Source: Chloroflexota bacterium (GTDB lineage: Bacteria; Chloroflexota; Anaerolineae; Anaerolineales; UBA4823). Taken from it: 8,309 nt of DNA. Numbering within the stretch: the first letter of the stretch is position 1; the number at the start of each line of letters is the position of its first letter. The DNA lies in NCBI GenBank assembly GCA_030613705.1, contig JAUWLJ010000077.1:1-8309 (forward strand), in the 5' to 3' direction. The translations under genes and the position numbers were made by a program. Shown here one piece after another: positions 1 through 6,883 of this stretch. The notes below the pieces were generated by a model, which did not search any database, was not told the DNA's origin, and saw only the letters and a list, made by a program, of their open reading frames with translations.

Positions 1-1214
1 ACACCCACCATGGCGACCACAGCAGTCCAAAAATCAAGCGATGTCATTTTGCGGTATCGCATCAGCTTGTGATAATCGATCAAGTGCCAGACCGCATGGA
101 TCACGATCGCGCCCAGCGTCGCCTCCGGCAGAGCATAGAACAGCGGTGTCAGCGCCACGATGGTGATTAAGACGATCACTGCCGCGATGATGGACACCAT
201 CTGCGACTTGGCGCCTGCCCCAACCGAAGCAGCGGTCTTGGATAGGCTGCCATCCACCACAAAACCCGAGCTGATACCAGCACCAGTATTTGCTGCACCG
301 AGGGCAATTAACTCTTGATCCGCGTTTACTTTATAGTTGAATTTGGAAGCGTAAGAGCGTGCGGTTGCGACCGACTCGGCAAAGGCCACCACCCCTATCG
401 CAGCCGCGCCAGGCAGCAAGGAAAGCACCTGGTCCAGGGTGATGCCTTCTGGTAAACCGATCGGCGGCAGACCAGCCGGGATCTCCCCAACGATATAGAT
501 ACCCATATCCTCGAAACCCAACAGCGCAGAGGCGATGATGGCTAGGAATAGGACCGTAATCGCCGCCGGTACCTTGGGAATGTATTTCTCCATCAGGAAC
601 AGCAGTGCCAGGCTGACCAGGCCGACCACTAACGTTGGCCAATGGGTCATGCCGAAGTCCTTGAGCAGGACCAAGACATCCGGGACAAAGTCCAAGGATT
701 CAACTTCATAGCCAAGCAGCTTGTCCAGCTGGCCGACCACAATGGTGATCGCCAGACCGACGATGAAACCATCCAGCACCGGTTTGGAAAAGAAATCCGC
801 CAGCACGCCCGCCCTCAGCAGCCCAGCGATGATCAGCAGGATACCGGTGAGGATGGCCAGCATGATGGTGAGAGAGATAAATTCATCACTACCCGCAGCT
901 GCCAATCCGACGACGATGCCAAAAGATAGGGCCGCCACAGTTGAGCTCGGTCCGACGTTGAGGTGCCGGGAGGTGCCGAAAATGGCATAGCCGATCAGCG
1001 CTAACGGGGCAGCATACAGCCCATATTCGGGCGGCATACCGGCGATTCCGGCGTAGGCCATGGCTTCCGGGACTACCAGAGCCCACCCCGTCAGCGCGGC
1101 GATCAAGTCAAACCGCAGCAATGATGTCTGGTACTTAGGCAACCACTCTGCGATAGGAAAAAACGACTTGAAGGTTCGTTTTGTCTTTTGTGGTGTGATG
1201 GTTTTTGTGGTCAT
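1..1214 (-). CDS. SulP-family anion transporter, C-terminus cut by window edge
   Basis: This is an open frame of 404 codons from an ATG at 1214 to the left edge, with no stop. It is a polytopic inner-membrane permease of the SulP (SLC26) family, whose members carry sulfate, bicarbonate or other anions. Family signatures are clear: VVPEAMAYAGIAGMPPEYGLY at about residues 47-67, then FGTSRHLNVGPSSTVA at 79-94, and an AESVATARSYASKFNYK block near 279-295 followed by GSLSKTA at 322-328. Many hydrophobic segments lie between them. SulP proteins usually have about 550-600 residues and end in a cytoplasmic STAS domain, so the last helices and any STAS domain are outside the window. The start is supported by AGGAGG five bases upstream. 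The upstream sulfatase on the same strand suggests sulfate as substrate, but family membership alone does not decide this. Confidence 0.93.
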   Translation of the reverse strand, partial: MTTKTITPQKTKRTFKSFFPIAEWLPKYQTSLLRFDLIAALTGWALVVPEAMAYAGIAGMPPEYGLYAAPLALIGYAIFGTSRHLNVGPSSTVAALSFGIVVGLAAAGSDEFISLTIMLAILTGILLIIAGLLRAGVLADFFSKPVLDGFIVGLAITIVVGQLDKLLGYEVESLDFVPDVLVLLKDFGMTHWPTLVVGLVSLALLFLMEKYIPKVPAAITVLFLAIIASALLGFEDMGIYIVGEIPAGLPPIGLPEGITLDQVLSLLPGAAAIGVVAFAESVATARSYASKFNYKVNADQELIALGAANTGAGISSGFVVDGSLSKTAASVGAGAKSQMVSIIAAVIVLITIVALTPLFYALPEATLGAIVIHAVWHLIDYHKLMRYRKMTSLDFWTAVVAMVG

Positions 1215-1219
1215 GAATA

Positions 1220-1225
1220 CCTCCT
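1220..1225 (-). promoter_or_regulatory. Ribosome binding site of the SulP gene
   Basis: AGGAGG followed by a 5-nt spacer (TATTC) and ATG at 1214. This fixes the start of the transporter gene. Confidence 0.8.
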
Positions 1226-1244
1226 AAAATGAGAACCTAAGCTC

Positions 1245-1415
1245 CTAATTGGGTGTGAGCACACCGACAACTCCGGATATAGTTTCGATGGTGATGGGAG
1301 TCTGGGTGGGTACAATAGATACCTGGCCGAAAGTCTACACAAGTTCAGCAAAGCGATTGTAAAGCTCGGCGGCTTTGGGAGTCGCTCTTACGAGGTGGTC
1401 TTCAACCGTCAGAGG
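1245..1415 (-). pseudogene. Remnant of a DUF5655-type protein with in-frame stop
   Basis: In one frame this reads PLTVEDHLVRATPKAAELYN, RFAELV, a TAG stop (1337-1335), then TFGQVSIVPTQTPITIETIS and a second TAG at 1247-1245. The pattern 'T-V-E-D-H-L ... L-Y-[ND]-R-F-x-x-L-V ... G-P-V-x-[IV]-x-P-x-K-T' is how I remember the DUF5655 domain, a small bacterial domain of unknown function. Similarity continues in the same frame on both sides of the TAG, which fits a nonsense mutation in a once longer gene. The C-terminal part has diverged ('PTQTPITIE' where 'PxKTRIxF' is expected) and the usual N-terminal part is missing. Upstream, family similarity stops about 40 bp from a palindromic repeat at 1452-1474. 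The remnant fills most of the sulfatase-SulP gap and is probably not functional. Confidence 0.6.
1252..1265. repeat. 14-bp inverted repeat upstream of the SulP gene
   Basis: GGTGTG-AG-CACACC is a 6-bp perfect inverted repeat with a 2-nt centre, 38 bp upstream of the SulP start codon. It could be an operator or chance; it overlaps the end of the DUF5655 remnant. Confidence 0.3.
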
Positions 1416-1451
1416 TGCAGGTGGCTGTTCAGCAGCAAGCCCCTGCGACTT

Positions 1452-1474
1452 CCCTCTCCCTTGGAGGGAGAGGG
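1452..1474. repeat. Palindromic intergenic repeat (CCCTCTCCCT / AGGGAGAGGG)
   Basis: Two perfect 10-bp arms, CCCTCTCCCT and AGGGAGAGGG, flank a 3-nt loop (TGG). They are followed by GGTCGGGTGTGGGTGA, a purine-rich tail typical of dispersed palindromic elements that I remember as abundant in intergenic regions of many environmental genomes, Chloroflexota included. Only one copy lies in this window, so dispersal is inferred. It sits between the sulfatase stop and the DUF5655 remnant. Its hairpin could also act in transcript stability, but there is no T-tract, so it is not a standard terminator. Confidence 0.6.
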
Positions 1475-1535
1475 GTCGGGTGTGGGTGATCATAGAAAAC
1501 CCGTTCATTCGAGATAGCAATATCTATCAGCCCCT

Positions 1536-3167
1536 CTACTCCTGCTGTTCAGGACGTTCGAGAAGGACTTTGTCCTCCCCGATTTCAGCCTCGATGAGGG
1601 CGTTGAGCTTAGAGTTCATATTTGTCAACCGCGTTTCATCGTAATCAGGATTGTCGGGATTTGCCAGATTATTCACCTCATCAGGATCATTCTGCAGATC
1701 GTAGAGCGCCACATCATTATCCGTCAGCAGTTCTTCCACCGATCCCGGAAGGTTGTAATTCGCCATACCGAAGTAGCGGATTAACTTGAAGCGACCATCG
1801 AAGACACCACGGAAAAATTCCCGGTTCTCCAAATTGGGTTTCTCCATATCATCCAACCGCTTCAAGAACTCTTCTCCGCGATGGAATTCCATTCCAGCCT
1901 CGGCCGCAGCCACATCCAGCACCAGAGGAGCATTGCGCGCCAGCCACTCCCCATCGATGGTCATGATCATGTCATACGTGTAGAGGGATCCTTTTCCTGG
2001 ATTCTTTGAGCTGCCTCGGGGACCATCCGACTTCGGATCCTTAACCGCCCCCGATAGATCGCACCCCTTAAGGAACGGGTAGCGCTGCTGCCTCTCACTC
2101 TCTGAAAGACCGGCAAACGCCAAAATTGTAGGCACCAGATCGAGGTGAGAACCCACGGCTTCCGTCTTCACCCCGCCAGGTTGGTGTGGATCGACGACAA
2201 CAAATGGTACATTCACCGTTTCTCTGAAGGCCACACTGCCCTTCTGTCGCAGATGATGCGCGCCACCCATCTCGCCATGGTCTGAGGTAAATAGGATGAT
2301 CGTATTCTCAGCTTGACCGCTCGCATCGAGTGCATCGAGCACTGCGCCAATGTGCCGGTCTACATCAATCATGCAGTTGATGTAGTAATTGATGTGGTTG
2401 TGCCACATGTCCTCCCGTTCCAACGGAATCTTGCCGTACATCCCGTCAGACGCGACCTTGTAATTCTGGACCGCTTGAGGATGGTGAGAAAGATCGTCTG
2501 AAAACGATGCCGGCAACTCGGTTGGCCACTTTTGTTGGTAAAGAGGAGTATCGGGCGCACTAAAGATGGGGAACATCCCCCGCACCTGTACCATCTCTTC
2601 ATCATCCGTGTCAAAATACATGACGTCATGGGGGTTGACAAAATTCACAGCCAGGAACCAGGGTTGGGATTCCCCACTTTCCGAAGCGCGGCTATTCAAC
2701 CAGCCTATCGCTTCTTCTGCGACTTTCGGATCTTTCGTGAAACCATCAAGCGGGCCGCCTTGCACCTCACCCCAATCCTGGAAATCGGAAAAGCCATAAG
2801 GTTCTAACGCATCCTTTGTGTCCCCCTCCTGGAGCTCAGATTCATGCCATTTGCCCTTGTAGGCGGTGTAGTAGCCCAGGTCGCGCAGCATATGACCGAT
2901 GGTGGGCAAGGTTTTAGGATCAGTGCTCATATCTTCGATCCAGGCGAGGTTGGTGTTATCGAACATCTTCGTGAAGGGTGTGTGGTGTCCGGTCCACATC
3001 ACTGAGCGGGAGGGGGTACACACCGTGGTGGTGACCTGTTGATTGTTGAAAGTCACACCCTGAGATCGCAAACGATCTCGGTTCGGTAAATTGACCCCTT
3101 CCGGTATGGACTGATGGGCAAATTCCTGATCCACGACAATCATTAAGATATTGGGTTTATTCTTCAT
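1536..3167 (-). CDS. Cys-type (formylglycine-dependent) sulfatase, cytoplasmic
   Basis: A 543-residue member of the alkaline-phosphatase-superfamily sulfatases, which hydrolyse sulfate esters. The formylglycine motif C-T-P-S-R lies at residues 50-54, with Cys50 the residue converted by a formylglycine-generating enzyme. Other active-site elements are D13 in VVDQE (the second metal-ligand Asp is Gln14, as in several sulfatase groups), GKWH at 105-108, NPHD at 178-181, and the metal/catalytic block TSDHGEMGGAHHLRQK at 294-309. The C-terminus carries the usual 'LYDLQNDPDEVNNLA' region. Length is normal. There is no signal peptide or lipobox, so the enzyme should act in the cytoplasm. I chose the ATG at 3167 because AAGGAG lies six bases upstream; the frame also contains a TTG five codons earlier. 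It overlaps the preceding small gene by 11 nt, suggesting translational coupling. The substrate cannot be read from the sequence. Confidence 0.93.
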   Translation of the reverse strand: MKNKPNILMIVVDQEFAHQSIPEGVNLPNRDRLRSQGVTFNNQQVTTTVCTPSRSVMWTGHHTPFTKMFDNTNLAWIEDMSTDPKTLPTIGHMLRDLGYYTAYKGKWHESELQEGDTKDALEPYGFSDFQDWGEVQGGPLDGFTKDPKVAEEAIGWLNSRASESGESQPWFLAVNFVNPHDVMYFDTDDEEMVQVRGMFPIFSAPDTPLYQQKWPTELPASFSDDLSHHPQAVQNYKVASDGMYGKIPLEREDMWHNHINYYINCMIDVDRHIGAVLDALDASGQAENTIILFTSDHGEMGGAHHLRQKGSVAFRETVNVPFVVVDPHQPGGVKTEAVGSHLDLVPTILAFAGLSESERQQRYPFLKGCDLSGAVKDPKSDGPRGSSKNPGKGSLYTYDMIMTIDGEWLARNAPLVLDVAAAEAGMEFHRGEEFLKRLDDMEKPNLENREFFRGVFDGRFKLIRYFGMANYNLPGSVEELLTDNDVALYDLQNDPDEVNNLANPDNPDYDETRLTNMNSKLNALIEAEIGEDKVLLERPEQQE

Positions 3168-3414
3168 GTTTTTCTCCTTCAATTGGATTTAAGACAGATG
3201 GATTCTTATCCTTTTCAGCTTCAAGCATAGCGTTCTTCTGATCCGTCGGCTCTTGCCCTTCAATGCCGAGCTCATCCATTGCGGCTTCAAGTTTCCTCTC
3301 AGAGAGATCATCGGCATTTTTGCCAGTATGCTGCTTGATCTGCTCCACTTGAAGTTGACTCAGTTTGTGAGCACCATAACCAACACAGAGAATCACCATA
3401 CTTCCGACGATCAT
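3157..3414 (-). CDS. Small one-helix membrane protein (Arg-rich family), probably N-terminally truncated
   Basis: From the ATG at 3414 this encodes 85 residues: a hydrophobic N-terminal segment (MIVGSMVILCVGYGAHKL) that could span the membrane once, then a charged soluble tail with QVEQIKQHTGKNADDLSERK and EAAMDELGIEG blocks and an acidic, lysine-rich end. I do not know a named function. It resembles small Chloroflexota proteins in which a run of arginines precedes one helix and a helical 'DLSxxxLEAAMDxLGI' tail. The same frame stays Arg-rich upstream to 3519 but is broken by a TGA at 3474-3472, so this ATG may be a fallback start; only a weak AGGA lies about 10 bases upstream of it. The stop overlaps the sulfatase start by 11 nt, so the two genes probably share a transcript. 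Confidence 0.6.
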   Translation of the reverse strand: MIVGSMVILCVGYGAHKLSQLQVEQIKQHTGKNADDLSERKLEAAMDELGIEGQEPTDQKNAMLEAEKDKNPSVLNPIEGEKHEE

Positions 3415-3519
3415 AAGTCTTCGCGTCCTGCAGCGGAGACGCCGCCTCTTTCGACCTGGCTTTCTTCTAGTTCACCTTACTGTTCGTTTCGTTCCTCTTC
3501 TTACTACTCGCCTTGAAAT
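3415..3519 (-). pseudogene. Arg-rich N-terminal extension of the small membrane protein, with ATT in start position and in-frame TGA
   Basis: In frame with the 85-aa protein, translation from 3519 gives ISRRVVRRGTKRTVR, a TGA (3474-3472), then TRRKPGRKRRRLRCRTRRL up to the ATG at 3414. The arginines use all six codons, so the bias is at protein level and not a simple repeat. A strong AAAGGAGGT (3532-3524) stands at normal distance from the ATT at 3519-3517, exactly where a start codon would be expected. The simplest reading is a 120-codon gene with one CGA-to-TGA and one ATG-to-ATT change. Alternatives are sequencing error, AUU initiation with readthrough, or a 15-codon Arg-rich leader peptide. 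UGA is a normal stop here: the regulator and the exported peptide both end in TGA. Confidence 0.55.
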
Positions 3520-3654
3520 CTAGACCTCCTTTATCCTATTCTAATATGAATTTACTTTGCGACCAGAATACTGGGTGTCAATTCCTGAATCATTAGTGGT
3601 GGCCCGCAGCTCTTCTACATTCAACGAATAGCAAGTCTTTATGTAGTTGCTTCA
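3520..3654 (-). promoter_or_regulatory. Leader and probable promoter region of the small-protein/sulfatase operon
   Basis: A perfect TTGACA -35 hexamer lies at 3581-3576, directly followed by an inverted repeat CCAG-TATT-CTGG (3574-3563) that could be an operator. No convincing -10 lies 16-18 bp downstream; TAGAAT-like sequence near 3540 is too far away. Near the other end, CTACAT (3615-3620) and ATGTAG (3641-3646) form a weak 6-bp hairpin with no T-run, so it is not a clear terminator for the gene ending at 3655. Confidence 0.35.
3524..3532 (-). promoter_or_regulatory. Strong Shine-Dalgarno ahead of the Arg-rich frame
   Basis: AAAGGAGGT, the best Shine-Dalgarno match in the window, ends four bases before ATT at 3519-3517. 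No ATG, GTG or TTG in the Arg-rich frame lies within usable distance, which is why the ATT is suspected to be, or to have been, the start codon. Confidence 0.65.
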
Positions 3655-3927
3655 TTATTTCCTCTTCAAAATTGAGTCTATTGACAAACACTCCACAGAT
3701 AAGATCGGCAGACGATGGTCATAAAATGCATTGAGTACGCCTAAAAGCGCGGCCTGGTCTAAAAGCTGGCCAGTCAGTGTCGTGACCGGATTTTGACATT
3801 CATCGTAATCGGTCGCGATGGACATACCTTGTACATAATCAGACCACTTCACATCCAAATGTCCATGAACACAGATTCTATAGGTCGCCGGCGAACTCAT
3901 CACAAGTTTTGGTATATCTGTCTTCAC
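3655..3927 (-). CDS. 90-aa conserved hypothetical protein ('DQAALLGVL' family) downstream of the LuxR regulator
   Basis: The core reads Y-R-I-C-V-H-G-H-L-D-x-x-W-S-D-Y at residues 16-30, a G-M-S-I strand, then PVTTLTGQLLDQAALLGVL at 47-65 and LPILSVECL at 73-81. I remember this alternation ('YRIxVxGxLDxxWSDxxxGM ... TxLxGxxxDQAALxGxLxxxxDLxLPLLSV') from small uncharacterised proteins of Chloroflexota and Actinobacteria, often beside regulators; no biochemical function is known to me. There is no signal peptide or membrane helix, so it is probably cytoplasmic. I chose GTG at 3927 because AAGGAA lies seven bases upstream and because family similarity begins shortly after it. The frame stays open to an ATG at 3999, which lacks a good Shine-Dalgarno and adds 24 residues of no recognised similarity. 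It follows the regulator gene by about 210 nt on the same strand. Confidence 0.7.
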   Translation of the reverse strand: MKTDIPKLVMSSPATYRICVHGHLDVKWSDYVQGMSIATDYDECQNPVTTLTGQLLDQAALLGVLNAFYDHRLPILSVECLSIDSILKRK

Positions 3928-3934
3928 TCGTTTG

Positions 3935-3940
3935 TTCCTT
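3935..3940 (-). promoter_or_regulatory. Ribosome binding site favouring the GTG start at 3927
   Basis: AAGGAA with a 7-nt spacer (CAAACGA) before GTG at 3927-3925. This decides between the GTG and the ATG at 3999. Confidence 0.5.
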
Positions 3941-4026
3941 ATTATTCTTGCTAATAGGTACAGTACATCAGATGACCATTCTCCATGAGCCGATGGCATC
4001 GTGCATCACCGTAAAAATCTCCGTAG

Positions 4027-4032
4027 AGTATA
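4027..4032 (-). promoter_or_regulatory. Candidate -10 element upstream of the 90-aa gene
   Basis: TATACT matches the TATAAT consensus at five of six positions, in the gap between the regulator stop (4138) and the 90-aa gene. I find no matching -35 at 17 bp, so this is weak. If real, the 90-aa gene has its own transcript with a leader of about 90 nt. Confidence 0.25.
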
Positions 4033-4137
4033 GTTACAGCATATCAATTTCTTCACCCAGAGGCATGGGCCAACGGATGTAGAAAGGATGTATTTTTGAT
4101 GATATAAGGGGGAATTTAGAGCAGTTGTGGCTAAGGG

Positions 4138-6858
4138 TCAATCAGAGGAAAGGATGCCGAGGGCCTTGGCTTTGGTGACGGCTTTGAGGCGTCCACTGAC
4201 ACCCAGCTTTGTGTAAATATTGCTGGCATGGCGCTTGACTGTCAGCGGAGAGATGACCAGTGCCTGAGCAATCTCCTGGTTGGATTGACCCGCATTCAGG
4301 AGTTTCAAGATTTCTAGCTCGCGCTGAGTCAATGGTTCAACCATTAACGTCGTCGAAACAGATTCCTTCGATTTTTGGGGGTCGTCCATTGCCGATTCAT
4401 CGAAGGCAGCCAGTACTCGGGCGAGGTACACAGGTTCCAATCCACCCTCGGCCAGCTGGTAGAGCAAACGGGCCATGTCTGGACCCATGTCCACATAAGT
4501 GCGGATAAAATTGTCGGGCTGGCCCAACCTCACCGAGTGCTCCAGCGTCCGCAGGGCGTCGTCTGTTTTTCCCTGCGCCTGGTAGGCCAGCGCCAGGAGT
4601 GCCAGTAGCCCGATCTGGCGATATGTGTTGTGCCTGGAACCAGCGAAGGTCAGCAATTCTTGTAACAGCCGTACCGCTTCGCGCAAGCTGCTTTCTGTCC
4701 CCTGTACAATGAGCACGCGAGTTTTGCTAATAATCGGGAGTTCGACCCACACGAAAGTGTAACCGGTTGGTATGCTTAAGTCGGTTATTTCTGCCCAGCG
4801 GATCGCCGGCTGCAGATCACCCCGGAGGAGTGCGAGACGTGCCTCAAAGGAATCGAAGGTGCGGAGTTTCTCCATGATCCCGGTTTCCAGGGCGAATTTA
4901 CGCAGCGCGGCCATGGTCTCATCCGATTTGTCCAATTCCCCTTGGGCTATATTGGTAAGAGCCAAGGACATCGTGCTGTCACAGACCATGCCATAGTTCC
5001 CTCCAAATCGAAGTTCAAACACTGCAGCAAAATGCTGTTTAGCCGTCTCAAGGTGGTTCCACTCGTAGCTGATTCGCCCCAATAGCCAATCAGCGATAAC
5101 CATGCTAACTGTCAGTCCGGTTTCGTCAGCTATTTGCTTGAGTTGCTGGAGAATCCAGCTTGCCTGACGTAGATTCCCAGCCCGTATGTGAATATAGGCC
5201 TGACCAATCAGCAGCCTTACAATGACTGTTTTAGGCAGACCAACCTCGTCTAAGAAATCGTTTAGTGTTCGCAGCGCAGTCTTTGTCTGTCCTGTCATTT
5301 GATATGCCAACGCCAGGATTAGCATAGCAAAAGAACGAGCAAAGGCGTACGCAGAGGGAAGGTTTTCTAAAGCGTTTAGGGCCCTTTTCAGGGCCTGGTT
5401 GCCTTGACCATTCCACGCAAGGATCACACTCCACAGCGCGTCGATCTCCCCCTGCAAGCTGCGCGTATACTCAGCTCCAACATCTGCACCGGCGCTCAAG
5501 TGGGTCTCCGCTTCCTGTAAGAGTGGCGGAATTCCGCCAATCTCGTTTCGCATGTCCAAGACCCAGGCTCTGGCCACAAGAAGCGCTGATCGCCTTTGAA
5601 TCGTTTCTTCGGGCAACAAATTCAACCATCGTTCCAGTGTGTTAAAATCCTCCCTGTTCATGGTATCGTGCCTGTTCTGCTCAACCAATCGGGCGGCCCC
5701 TTCCACGTCCCCGGCAGCCAGGACATGTATCAAGGCTCCTTCAATATACCCGTTTCCTGCCAGCCATGCACTGGCTTTGCAATGCAGCGTGGCCAGCTCA
5801 TCACTGTTCAAATGGTCTTGCAGTCTATGGCGTAATAAATCTTGAAAAAGATGGTGGTAGCGATACCAGCTCCGCTCATAATCCAGTGGAACCAGAAACA
5901 GGTTTTGCCGTTCGAGCTCTGCCAATATCTCCTGGCTTTCATCCAAATCAAAATTTGTCACTGCTTCACAGAGCGGCACACAGAAACGTCTTAATAATGA
6001 TGTTTGTAGTAAAAAATCTTGCATATCCTGAGACTGGCATGCAAGCACTTCATCCACCAAAAAATCCAATACATTATGGTGAATACCTTTGAAGGTCTGT
6101 ACAAATGCCGCCGGGTCATCTGTGCTGCGCATCGAGAGGGCTGCCAGCCGCAAGGCGGCTATCCAGCCTTCAGTCTTCTCATCCAATAGAGCCACCATTT
6201 CACTTGATTGTTTCTCTCCCAGGGATTGCTCTAAAAAGATGTTGACCTCATCTTGGCTGAAACACAAGTCAATAGTGCGGATTTCTACTATCTGCCGGTG
6301 CACCCTCAATCGCGACAGTGGCAACCGGGGGTCAATGCGGGAGCAAATTACTAGGTGCATTTGAAGGGGGAGATTGTTAACAATCTTTGTCATTAACTGA
6401 TTGATGAGATCATTGTGGATGGTGTGGAAATCATCCAGAACCAGGACAAAACTTGGTCCTGAGCTTGCAGTAGGCTCTTCTCGCAGGTCAGCAATTTCAT
6501 TGATTAACGTGGTGGCGATGTAATCGACAGGCGGTAATTGGGGGGCTTGCCCCAGGCTCTGCGTTTGGGGGCAGGCATCGGGGAATATAGTCTGAATAGC
6601 CGCTATGATGTAGGTGACAAATACAATTAGATCACTATCATCATCATCCAGCGAGAGCCAAGCCACCGGGTAGGGACATTCCTGCAGCCAGGATACAGCC
6701 AGCGTGGTTTTGCCATACCCGGCCGGAGCTGCGATCAGTGTCAATGGTCGTTCTAATCCACGATCGAGCTGTTCTATCAGTCGGGGACGCGATACGATGT
6801 CATCGTCGAGACGAGGTCTTTGGAGTTTGGTTTGGATTAGAGGGGTGGTGTATTCCAT
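4138..6858 (-). CDS. MalT-like ATP-binding LuxR-family transcriptional regulator (STAND)
   Basis: A 906-residue regulator with the MalT layout. At the N-terminus is an ATPase core with Walker A APAGYGKT at 44-51, Walker B FVLVLDDFH at 137-145, and a sensor-like LVICSRIDPRLPLSRLR at 169-185. A winged-helix and a long helical TPR-like region fill about 330-800. The C-terminus carries a LuxR/GerE helix-turn-helix from 843, starting LTQRELEILKLLNAGQSNQE and containing ISPLTVKRHASNIYTKLGV. Proteins of this class are cytoplasmic; ligand binding with ATP drives oligomerisation and DNA binding. The ligand here is unknown, since the sensing region is not recognisably specific to maltotriose. Length is typical (about 900). 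The ATG at 6858 is the first in frame and starts the usual 'TTPLIQTKLQRPR' opening, but its Shine-Dalgarno is poorly spaced. Likely targets are its neighbours: the exported peptide upstream and the 90-aa gene downstream. Confidence 0.93.
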   Translation of the reverse strand: MEYTTPLIQTKLQRPRLDDDIVSRPRLIEQLDRGLERPLTLIAAPAGYGKTTLAVSWLQECPYPVAWLSLDDDDSDLIVFVTYIIAAIQTIFPDACPQTQSLGQAPQLPPVDYIATTLINEIADLREEPTASSGPSFVLVLDDFHTIHNDLINQLMTKIVNNLPLQMHLVICSRIDPRLPLSRLRVHRQIVEIRTIDLCFSQDEVNIFLEQSLGEKQSSEMVALLDEKTEGWIAALRLAALSMRSTDDPAAFVQTFKGIHHNVLDFLVDEVLACQSQDMQDFLLQTSLLRRFCVPLCEAVTNFDLDESQEILAELERQNLFLVPLDYERSWYRYHHLFQDLLRHRLQDHLNSDELATLHCKASAWLAGNGYIEGALIHVLAAGDVEGAARLVEQNRHDTMNREDFNTLERWLNLLPEETIQRRSALLVARAWVLDMRNEIGGIPPLLQEAETHLSAGADVGAEYTRSLQGEIDALWSVILAWNGQGNQALKRALNALENLPSAYAFARSFAMLILALAYQMTGQTKTALRTLNDFLDEVGLPKTVIVRLLIGQAYIHIRAGNLRQASWILQQLKQIADETGLTVSMVIADWLLGRISYEWNHLETAKQHFAAVFELRFGGNYGMVCDSTMSLALTNIAQGELDKSDETMAALRKFALETGIMEKLRTFDSFEARLALLRGDLQPAIRWAEITDLSIPTGYTFVWVELPIISKTRVLIVQGTESSLREAVRLLQELLTFAGSRHNTYRQIGLLALLALAYQAQGKTDDALRTLEHSVRLGQPDNFIRTYVDMGPDMARLLYQLAEGGLEPVYLARVLAAFDESAMDDPQKSKESVSTTLMVEPLTQRELEILKLLNAGQSNQEIAQALVISPLTVKRHASNIYTKLGVSGRLKAVTKAKALGILSSD

Positions 6859-6883
6859 ATCCTGCAGCCATATCTCCTGCCGA

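Noticed and set aside
331..642. 103-codon minus-strand frame inside the SulP gene
   Set aside because: It is out of frame with the clear SulP coding sequence and has a Gly/Arg-rich shadow composition.
642..990. Two plus-strand open frames opposite the transporter gene
   Set aside because: Their translations have no recognisable motifs and lie entirely antisense to well-conserved SulP codons; they are shadows.
1513..1528. Hairpin GATAG/CTATC just after the sulfatase stop as a terminator
   Set aside because: The stem is only 5 bp and no T-run follows on the minus strand.
3168..3182. TTG start for the sulfatase five codons upstream
   Set aside because: The AAGGAG falls inside the added codons and is ideally spaced (6 nt) for the ATG at 3167.
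3928..3999. ATG start at 3999 for the 90-aa protein
   Set aside because: It has no convincing Shine-Dalgarno, and the extra 24 residues lie outside the part I recognise. GTG 3927 has a well-spaced AAGGAA. Not fully excluded.
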